A stretch of 64,000 nt of DNA. Source: Xiheibacterium sp038325765 (GTDB taxonomy: Bacteria; Myxococcota_A; Polyangia; Nannocystales; Nannocystaceae). Each line of letters starts with the position of its first letter. Position 1 is the stretch's first letter. The notes below the pieces were generated by a model. That model was not told where the DNA came from and searched no databases. It worked only from the letters and a program-made list of their open reading frames with translations. The translations under genes were made by a program, and so were the position numbers. This document shows, in pieces, positions 57,650-64,000 of this stretch. The DNA lies in the NCBI GenBank assembly GCA_038325765.1, contig JBBQJI010000011.1, positions 73,971 through 137,970 on the forward strand, in the 5' to 3' direction.

Positions 57650-59062
57650 TCAGAACTGGAAGTAGATGAACTCTTTGCTCTCGCCGGTGCCCAGCGCGAC
57701 ACATGCGGCGATGAGCAACCCGTACAGGATGCCGCGCAGCACCGCGGGCAGCCGCATCGGAACCAGGAGATCGTCGCGGGCGAGCTGTGCGAGCTGCATG
57801 AGCAGCACCGGCAGCCAGATCGCGGCCAGCGTCGCCCAGGCGAGTTCGTGATCGACCTCGTTCGACACCCACGCGCCCGAGGCGAACGCGCGCAGCCCCG
57901 CCACGGAGTCGACGCGAAAGATGATCCAGCCGATCACCGTCAGCGGGAACATGGTCGATACGCGCACCAGGTCCGCCCACCACCTGCGTGCGGGTAGCCG
58001 TGGCCCCGGCAGCGAGCCGAGGCCGCGGTACAGAATCAGCAGGAGCCCATGGTACACGCCCCAGATGACGAAGTTCCACGCGGCGCCGTGCCACAGCCCG
58101 CCCAAGGTCATCGTCAGCATCAAGTTGCGTTGGGTGGCCCACGAGCCGCCGCGGTTGCCACCCAGCGGAATGTACAGGTAATCGCGCAGCCAGGAGGACA
58201 GCGACACGTGCCAGCGGCGCCAGAAGTCGCTGGGGCTCACCGCAAAGTAGGGCAGCTTGAAGTTGATCATGAGCTCGAACCCCAGGATCTTGGCGAGCCC
58301 GCGCGCCATGTCGGAGTAGCCCGAGAAATCACCGTAGATCTGCGCCGTGAACGCCAGCGCACCGAGCAGCAGCGCATCGCCCGAGTGTGCCGAGGGGTCG
58401 GAGAAGATCGGATCGGCGATCGCCGCCGCGTTGTCGGCGACCACGACCTTCTTGAACAGCCCCCACAGACACAGGAACAGCCCGGCCTCGACGCCCTCTG
58501 CCGTCAACTTACGCGGCTTCTGCATCTGCGGCAGCAGATGCACGCTGCGCTCGATCGGCCCCGCGACCAGCTGCGGAAAGAACGTCACGTACAGCGCGAA
58601 GTCGCGGAAGCTCGTGCACGCCGGCAGCTCCCGTCGATACACGTCGATCGTGTAGCTCATGGTCTGGAACGTGTAGAACGAGATCCCAACCGGCAGCACG
58701 ATCGACAGCGTGGGCAGGGCAGCCTCGATGCCGAGCGCCATCAACAGTTCGCGCAGGCTGTCGAGAAAGAACCCGAAGTACTTGAAGCCCGCGAGCACCC
58801 CGAGGTTGCTGACCATCGAGAGCGTCAGCCAGCGCCTGCGGAGCGCCGCGGTCGGTGCCGCCTGAATCCTCAGCGCGGCGACGTAGTCGACGACCGTCGA
58901 CAGGAGCACCAGCCCGAGAAAGCGCCAGTCCCACCATCCGTAGAAGACGTAGCTCGCGACGAGCAGCATCGCGTTTTGCCATGCGACCCGGCGCTGCATG
59001 AGGGCATACAGCGCGAGCACGACGGCGAAGAACGCGAGGAAGACCCAAGAGTTGAACAGCAT
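57650..59062 (-). CDS. MBOAT-family O-acyltransferase (AlgI-like)
   Basis: ATG 59062 (MLFNSWVFLAFFAVVLALYA) gives 470 residues; the longer frame adds a non-membrane leader. The N-terminal LFNSWVFLAFF and YVFYGWWDWRFLGL are typical of AlgI/PatA/DltB relatives. Conserved points are PVGISFYTFQTMSYTIDVYR, QIYGDFSGYSDMARG, FWRRWHVSLSSWLRDYLYIP and the catalytic His in LGGLWHGAAWNF. The protein probably moves acetyl groups across the membrane to a surface polysaccharide. With the SGNH-like partner it forms a complete acylation unit. Confidence 0.95.
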   Translation of the reverse strand: MLFNSWVFLAFFAVVLALYALMQRRVAWQNAMLLVASYVFYGWWDWRFLGLVLLSTVVDYVAALRIQAAPTAALRRRWLTLSMVSNLGVLAGFKYFGFFLDSLRELLMALGIEAALPTLSIVLPVGISFYTFQTMSYTIDVYRRELPACTSFRDFALYVTFFPQLVAGPIERSVHLLPQMQKPRKLTAEGVEAGLFLCLWGLFKKVVVADNAAAIADPIFSDPSAHSGDALLLGALAFTAQIYGDFSGYSDMARGLAKILGFELMINFKLPYFAVSPSDFWRRWHVSLSSWLRDYLYIPLGGNRGGSWATQRNLMLTMTLGGLWHGAAWNFVIWGVYHGLLLILYRGLGSLPGPRLPARRWWADLVRVSTMFPLTVIGWIIFRVDSVAGLRAFASGAWVSNEVDHELAWATLAAIWLPVLLMQLAQLARDDLLVPMRLPAVLRGILYGLLIAACVALGTGESKEFIYFQF

Positions 59063-59195
59063 GGGGGGGGCCGAGCAGCGGCCGCGGTTGTGAGGCTGTG
59101 AGCCTAGCAAATCCCGCCGACGACCGCGACATACCGTGGCCTCGCCCCGAACCGGCGACGTGCCAGGTCGCTGCAGCTATGGCGGGAACGCGGAG

Positions 59196-59272
59196 GTGGA
59201 TCTGGTGATCACCGTGCGCGGTCGGGGCGGGGCGGCGCCGCGGATGGGGTTCGACTTGGAGCTGTGACGGGC
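59196..59272 (+). repeat. 77-bp direct repeat, copy B (orphan gene end)
   Basis: Identical to 54642-54718. On the plus strand it still spells the last 23 codons and stop of the membrane protein, but no gene precedes it. On the minus strand it supplies the last 21 codons and the stop of the 59209-61692 gene. It closes the 4.5-kb MBOAT/SGNH/LamG block on the right. Confidence 0.97.
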
Positions 59273-61692
59273 GATGGCGCTGGGCTGTCGGCCTTCTTGC
59301 GCACGTAGAGCGAGACCTCGCCGATCTTTCCGAAGAGCTCGAACCGCGACTTCAGGGCCGTCTTGAAGCTCGGCATCTGCGCGTCCCCGACAACGACCAC
59401 CTCGGTGCTCGGCAGTGCTGCCTGCGCTTCGTTCGTATTCGCGATCGGCGTCCGCGGCGGCACGGTCTCCCGGGTGGACCGCTTGGCACCCTTCGCCGGC
59501 TTCGGAGACTTTCGAACCGTCAGGTCCTCGACCTGGTAGACACCATCGGAGTAAGGCGCCGCGACGCCCAGCACCAACACGTCGAGCGGCCCTGCCTCGA
59601 TGGGCGGTTCGGGGGCCAACTCCACCAGATCCCACGCCCCGAACTTCTGCTGTGGCATGCCCTGGCGAGCGACCAGCTCCGAGAACAACACGCTCGACTG
59701 CAGCGTGCCCGCGTAGTCATGGTTCCGCTTGAAGAGGACGTGGGTGATCCCGCGCTCGCGGTAGTGCTGCCAGAGCTCCTGCGCGGTGCGCAGCGGACCG
59801 TAGTAGAAGTTCCCCTGCTGGGACTGGACATCGCGATGGGCGTAGCGGTCGAGACCCAGGTGCATCCGCGGACCGCGGACCAGGATCTGGGCATCTTCCG
59901 GCGTCGCTTCAGTGACCCGCTTGAAGCCCCTCCACCACGGATAGCGTGCCTCTGGATCGAGCTTTCCTGCCCACCCCGACCGCGCCAGTTTCAGGGTGCT
60001 GATGATCGGTCCGTCCCCCGTGTACGTCGCCGAGTCGAGCCCCCAGATGGCTTGGAGCAGCACGAGCGGCACGAGCATCACCCGGGCGAGGAGCCCGAGT
60101 TCCCAGACCCGCACGATGAGCGCAACCGCCGTCGCGGCGAAGATCGTAGACGCGGTGTTGAGATAGCGCGTCTGCAAGTAGAGGTTGCACCACACCGAGA
60201 TGACGACGAAGCAGCATCCGATCCCGATCCAGATACGACCGGGGGATCGAACGAATAGCGCGCATGGAAGCAGCAAGGTGAACAGGCTGCCGAAGAAGGG
60301 CCATAGCTGCTTCACCACCACGTTACTCGGGCGGAAACTGAACGTGAAGAAGTACTGGAACCCCGCAGCGACACGCCCGAGCCCCTGGAACTTCGGTCTA
60401 GCGCCTTCGGATCCGAGCGTCGACTTGAAGAACGCCACTGCCTCCGGATGGGTGGGATGCACCCCCGGGATCTTGTCGACCAGGAATGGATAGAGGGGGT
60501 CGCCGTAGAACACGAAGTTCTTGATGAAATGTGGCGCCGCGACGGCCGAACCGAGGCCGATCACGAGCAACGGCGCGATCCACAGGCGCTTGCGCGGAAC
60601 GATGGACTGCCCCCGAAGATCTGCGACGAGCAACCAAACCCAGCGAGCGGCGATGAATGCGCCGCACGCGGCGATCATGTACACCGATTGATAGCGCGAC
60701 AGGATTGCGCCGCCGGCGAACACGCCGAGGATCGCGCACCACCGCGGGTCGAGGTCCTTCAGCATCCGCAGCGTCGCGACGAACATCGGGATCGTCCAGA
60801 ATCCGCTGAAGTGTTCGGGACCTCCGCTCACCGAGTTCGCGAAGGTGAAGACCATCGGAAACAGGAAGAAGCCCGTCCACAGCCCGCGCGTCCGAGACTC
60901 GCCGAGCATGATGTGCGCGCCCACCGCCACGCCGAGCGCTTTCCACAGGATCATCGAGTAGTCGAGGTGCAGCGCCATCATCCAGTCGAATGGATGTTCC
61001 ATCCCGGGGAGCATGAATGCCCATGTGAACACGATGCTGTTCATCTGCGGGAAGTTACGGTTGTACTCCGACGGAAACGGAATCAGGCCTCCTGCACGCA
61101 CGTAGTCGTGCGCCACGGGCAGGTGGTACCAGGCTGCATCGAGGGAGATGGTGGCCGGCGTGAAGCCGATGATGTAGATGATGGCGAGGCCCAGCAGAGC
61201 CCACGCGCTCGCCACCTTCACCGTGAGATCACCGAAGACCGTGCCATCCGCCCGACGCTCTCGAACGGTCGACACCGTGCGGCCCACGAGACGGACCAGG
61301 TCACGCCAACCCACCGCGAGACACAGGATCGGGAGGGCGATCGACATCGCCGGATGGAACGCACCGATGGCGCCGAATCCGTAGAGCGACACGACGAATG
61401 CCGCCTGCCCTGCGGCCATGCCCAGGAGCCACGACTCGAGCACCGCAGACTCCGGCACCCGGAACGCTCGCCGCAAGAGCACGAGACCCACCCCGACGCA
61501 TGAACACGAGTAGACTGCGACGTAGAGCCACAGGAGCGCGATGCGCCAGAACAGCCACTCCCGAAGCGGGTAGTGAGAGTTCAGCGCCAGCCCGAATCCG
61601 ATGAGCCCGCCGGAGCACACGAGCGCGCTCAAGCGTGCGGGCCACGCGCCCTGACGGAGAGTCTGGAACCAGCGGAGGTGGGGGCTGTTCAT
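59209..61692 (-). CDS. Large polytopic membrane protein, glycosyltransferase-39-like
   Basis: The 827-residue product has at least ten transmembrane helices and, in a loop after helix 4, FTPATISLDAAWYHLPVAHD, the Asp-rich pattern of GT-C/PMT-type glycosyltransferases. Next is the phrase NRNFPQMNSIVFTWAFMLPG. The C-terminal 200 residues are a soluble domain. The final 21 residues (from SPVTAPSRTP to the end) are encoded inside the 77-bp repeat. It is the upstream gene of this minus-strand run, and the A/T content is visibly higher than in the core genes. A role in surface glycan synthesis is likely; the substrate is unknown. Confidence 0.8.
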   Translation of the reverse strand: MNSPHLRWFQTLRQGAWPARLSALVCSGGLIGFGLALNSHYPLREWLFWRIALLWLYVAVYSCSCVGVGLVLLRRAFRVPESAVLESWLLGMAAGQAAFVVSLYGFGAIGAFHPAMSIALPILCLAVGWRDLVRLVGRTVSTVRERRADGTVFGDLTVKVASAWALLGLAIIYIIGFTPATISLDAAWYHLPVAHDYVRAGGLIPFPSEYNRNFPQMNSIVFTWAFMLPGMEHPFDWMMALHLDYSMILWKALGVAVGAHIMLGESRTRGLWTGFFLFPMVFTFANSVSGGPEHFSGFWTIPMFVATLRMLKDLDPRWCAILGVFAGGAILSRYQSVYMIAACGAFIAARWVWLLVADLRGQSIVPRKRLWIAPLLVIGLGSAVAAPHFIKNFVFYGDPLYPFLVDKIPGVHPTHPEAVAFFKSTLGSEGARPKFQGLGRVAAGFQYFFTFSFRPSNVVVKQLWPFFGSLFTLLLPCALFVRSPGRIWIGIGCCFVVISVWCNLYLQTRYLNTASTIFAATAVALIVRVWELGLLARVMLVPLVLLQAIWGLDSATYTGDGPIISTLKLARSGWAGKLDPEARYPWWRGFKRVTEATPEDAQILVRGPRMHLGLDRYAHRDVQSQQGNFYYGPLRTAQELWQHYRERGITHVLFKRNHDYAGTLQSSVLFSELVARQGMPQQKFGAWDLVELAPEPPIEAGPLDVLVLGVAAPYSDGVYQVEDLTVRKSPKPAKGAKRSTRETVPPRTPIANTNEAQAALPSTEVVVVGDAQMPSFKTALKSRFELFGKIGEVSLYVRKKADSPAPSPVTAPSRTPSAAPPRPDRAR

Positions 61693-61942
61693 GGGGAAAG
61701 GCCGGATGCGCCCCGCGCGGAACTCGGCACACGAGGCATGGGGGTGGCGTCTGCCACCTCATACCACATCTCGCAGACCGGCTGAGTGAGCCGAGCCGTG
61801 ACGCGCCGAACGCGCACCTCGGCACGTCGTGCCTCGTGCGCGCACCGCGCGCGTTCTGCGCGGCCCACCAGGTGGCGTCAATCGGAGCCCCACGTGACAA
61901 GCTCCCCGAACCCGTGCCAAGATCCCATGTTCGGCACTATCC

Positions 61943-63718
61943 ATGACGTTCACGGCCCGACACCTTATCACCGCGGCATTTGCGCTTTCATCATCGTCCG
62001 CACAGGGGTGCGGCGACGACGCCGGCGACGCCATGGAGGCCTCGAGCCCGACTCTTCCTTCAACCTCGGCGGGGGATGTTGCCAGCGGGACCACCGGCTT
62101 CGTGGCGGAATGCACCCCAGGAGAAGTCCGCTGTGGTGACGCGACCGCGCTCGAAAGATGCGCGCCGACAGGCAAACAGTGGATCCTAGAGCCGTGTCCG
62201 AGCAGCACGGCATGCGTGCCGTGCGGCGAGGACAACTGCACGCAGGACCGCTGCGTGGGGCCCTGTGATTCTGTCGACGAGCTGCCGTCCTCGGCCGGCT
62301 GCTCCTTCATCGCGAATCGCCAACTGCATGCGACGGACATTTTCGATGACGGACTCATTGTCGCGAATCCGAACAGTTCTGCAGTCGCCACGGTCCAGTT
62401 CTACTCGACGCCCGAGGGAAGCAATCAAGAGATCCTAAACGAGGAGATCGTCTTGAATCCACTCGAATCCCACGTTTTCCTGTTGTCGACGAATTTCGTT
62501 CAAGGCGACTCCTCGATGTATCGAACTGGTGGCACCCACCGGGTGCAGAGCGACGTCCCGGTCGTCGCATACCATCACGCACCATTCGGCCTTGCATCGG
62601 GAAATGACTCATCGCTCCTGCTCCCGGAGTCTTCGCTACGCAATGAGTACGTGGTGTATTCGTACGGGCCCAATCTGGGACCTCGAAACGGCGAGCCGAG
62701 CTACTTCGAAGTCGTCGCCCTCGAAAACTTCACCAACCTCGAGTGGTTTCCTCCCGTAGACACCGCAGGAAACGGACTTCCGATACCCTTCGTTGCTGCC
62801 GGCGAGCAGGGTGCCCTCAAGATGAACCGTTTCGATACCGTGCGCATCGCTGCATCCGCGAACTTCCAGGAGACACTCTCACTACGAGACGTTTCCGGCA
62901 CTGTGGTGCGCGCGGATAAGCCTATCTGGGTCACCTCAGGGGCGGCGTGTGCCCGGGTTCCGACTCGAGATGTCGCAGTGTATCCCACCGGCCACTGTGA
63001 TCCCCTTCAAGAGATGCCGATTCCCCTCGAATACTGGGGGAGTACGTACGTCGGCATCGCATCGCCGCTTCGCGGCTCCGAGACGCATTGGTGGAGGCTG
63101 TACGCAGGCAAAGATGGTGTTGAAATCGTCACAGACCCGCCGCAGACCGGTGGGCCCATCGTGCTCGAGAAACGAGGCGACTTCGCCGAACTCGAGGTCG
63201 CGAGCGGCCAGAGTGTGGTCTTCCGAAGTTCGAACGGCGTGTTCATGCCCGTGCAATACCTCCAAGGAAAACGGTTCAACGCTGGCGCGACGCCCGAACC
63301 GGAGGAGTCGAGCGCGCCCAACGGAGATCCATCCATGTATCAGATGATACCGACCGAGCAGTTCCTGTCGCGGTATGTGTTCGTGACCGCGGTCAACTTT
63401 CCGTTCAACTACGTCCAAGTGATTCGCTCAGCGGGCGGTCCGCCGGTCGAATTGGACGGCGAACCGCTCGACGAGGCGGAGTACCAGTCGGTTGCGGAGT
63501 TCGAGGTTGCCACGTTCGAGATTTCTGAAGGACCTCACCTGATCGAGAGCGACGACGAATTCGGCATCATTCAGGTCGGGTACAGTCAAGAAACGAGGGA
63601 CCCTAACTGTTTGCTGGAGCCCGAGTTCATCGACGAAAACGGCGAGCCTACTGTGAGCTGCCCATCCTCGTACGCGTATCCGGGAGGAATGCGCGCGGAT
63701 CCAATATTCATCCCTTGA
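61943..63718 (+). CDS. Lipoprotein resembling IgGFc-binding-protein N-terminal domains
   Basis: The 591-residue product starts with a lipoprotein-like signal (SSSSAQGC, Cys23), a Cys-rich segment (CTPGEVRCGDATALERC, CGEDNCTQDRC) and then a large beta domain. Blocks such as DGLIVANPNSSAVATVQFYS, HRVQSDVPVVAYHHAPFG and DKPIWVTSGAACARVP follow the pattern of IgGFc-binding N-terminal-like domains seen in many myxobacterial surface proteins. It carries far more A/T in third codon positions than the core genes, which suggests recent acquisition. It is divergent from the glycosyltransferase-like gene and ends in a hairpin. Confidence 0.78.
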   Translation: MTFTARHLITAAFALSSSSAQGCGDDAGDAMEASSPTLPSTSAGDVASGTTGFVAECTPGEVRCGDATALERCAPTGKQWILEPCPSSTACVPCGEDNCTQDRCVGPCDSVDELPSSAGCSFIANRQLHATDIFDDGLIVANPNSSAVATVQFYSTPEGSNQEILNEEIVLNPLESHVFLLSTNFVQGDSSMYRTGGTHRVQSDVPVVAYHHAPFGLASGNDSSLLLPESSLRNEYVVYSYGPNLGPRNGEPSYFEVVALENFTNLEWFPPVDTAGNGLPIPFVAAGEQGALKMNRFDTVRIAASANFQETLSLRDVSGTVVRADKPIWVTSGAACARVPTRDVAVYPTGHCDPLQEMPIPLEYWGSTYVGIASPLRGSETHWWRLYAGKDGVEIVTDPPQTGGPIVLEKRGDFAELEVASGQSVVFRSSNGVFMPVQYLQGKRFNAGATPEPEESSAPNGDPSMYQMIPTEQFLSRYVFVTAVNFPFNYVQVIRSAGGPPVELDGEPLDEAEYQSVAEFEVATFEISEGPHLIESDDEFGIIQVGYSQETRDPNCLLEPEFIDENGEPTVSCPSSYAYPGGMRADPIFIP

Positions 63719-63731
63719 GCTGATCTGCGGC

Positions 63732-64000
63732 TCACCTTTCTTCGGGCGGTAGCTCGACCGCCCGAAGAACTGCGACCGCCGCAGCTCGGACATCCGGGCT
63801 GCGGTGAGCCATGAGCGACGCCGCCGCGGCTCCGATGACGGGGCTATGGTTCGAACTCCCGACCAGCTCGGCAGCATTCTGCAGGAGGCGCGCCACGGTG
63901 CGATCGGACGTGAGGGGGTCACGATACGCGTGTTCGATCATCCGGGCCAGCGGCTCTGCAAACAGCGTGGCCGGCTTCTTCCACTCGGCGACTAAAGAGA
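63732..64000 (-). CDS. HEAT-repeat-like protein (3' end only, partial)
   Basis: The minus-strand frame is open through the right edge of the window, so only about 88 C-terminal residues are seen: KKPATLFAEPLARMIEHAYR ... AAELVGSSNHSPVIGAAAA ... HRSPDVRAAAVAVLRAVELP. Paired amphipathic helices with D-V-R-A-A-A-V-A look like a HEAT/armadillo repeat. The gene start and full function are outside the window. Its last codons overlap a hairpin shared with the convergent IgGFc-like gene. Confidence 0.65.
   Translation of the reverse strand, partial: SLVAEWKKPATLFAEPLARMIEHAYRDPLTSDRTVARLLQNAAELVGSSNHSPVIGAAAASLMAHRSPDVRAAAVAVLRAVELPPEER
63738..63769. terminator. Bidirectional hairpin between convergent genes
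   Basis: A perfect 13-bp stem, TTCTTCGGGCGGT / ACCGCCCGAAGAA, with a 6-nt loop lies 20 nt after the IgGFc-like stop and inside the last codons of the convergent gene. The AAGAA/TTCTT ends give a short U-rich flank in either direction. Confidence 0.65.

Noticed and set aside
54719..59195. IS element or transposon between the 77-bp repeats
   Set aside because: No transposase, integrase or inverted terminal repeats are visible; the three genes are acyltransferase, SGNH-like and LamG-like.
61693..61942. Possible sigma54 promoter before the IgGFc-like gene
   Set aside because: A TGGCACG-like string occurs on the minus strand but the required TTGC at the right spacing is absent.
63428..63922. Minus-strand frame over the end of the IgGFc-like gene
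   Set aside because: It is a shadow of the IgGFc-like gene and of the HEAT-like frame; no start context or motif.

Overview
This 64 kb window is a stretch of a very GC-rich bacterial chromosome and most probably comes from a myxobacterium (Myxococcota, perhaps Nannocystaceae-like; the family-level guess is inference). The signs are a MYXO-CTERM-type C-terminal sorting tail (gene 31494-33311), membrane-anchored Hanks-type kinases with PEGA-like or disordered tails, an FHA-GAF-sigma54 activator, and many lipoproteins rich in Asp/Ser/Thr or Cys. Genes are tightly packed, with ATGA, GTGA or TGATG stop/start overlaps and several convergent pairs whose 3' ends overlap.

Left part (1-15.8 kb). A kinase fragment at the edge meets a minus-strand run. 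Read from 15781 downwards, the run is: a second kinase, a small exported protein, an FHA-GAF-sigma54 activator, two paralogous lipoproteins, a large Cys-rich lipoprotein, a small membrane protein, a giant DEAD-box RNA helicase and an M14 carboxypeptidase. The kinase to lipoprotein part looks like one kinase/FHA/sigma54 signalling module for the cell envelope.

Core part (15.9-30.6 kb). An acyl-CoA synthetase is followed by tRNA-Val(GAC) and the translation operon infC-rpmI-rplT-pheS-pheT-ihfA-merR. infC has no usable ATG, GTG or TTG and appears to start at AUC. Then come tRNA-Pro(GGG), surE, apt, an ABC exporter pair on the minus strand, a LysM/M74 murein endopeptidase, a VWA lipoprotein and tRNA-Arg(CCT).

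Middle part (30.7-51.9 kb). This holds a SUKH-like protein, the MYXO-CTERM protein, signal peptidase I with an unusual 480-residue C-terminal extension, lepA, an EF-hand-like lipoprotein, a cupin, and a coupled 13-heme cytochrome plus outer-membrane barrel. It ends with a lipoprotein that has TolR-like segments and two giant TPR/DUF3857/transglutaminase-like proteins. One of those two has kept the Cys-His-Asp triad and its neighbour has lost it.

Right part (52-64 kb). Two large polytopic membrane proteins flank a 4.5 kb block encoding an MBOAT acyltransferase, an SGNH-like partner and a LamG/propeller lipoprotein. A perfect 77 bp direct repeat borders the block on both sides, which suggests an insertion into a formerly overlapping convergent gene pair. 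An IgGFc-binding-like lipoprotein with visibly lower GC and a HEAT-like gene fragment close the window. I saw no CRISPR array, rRNA, IS element or transposase.
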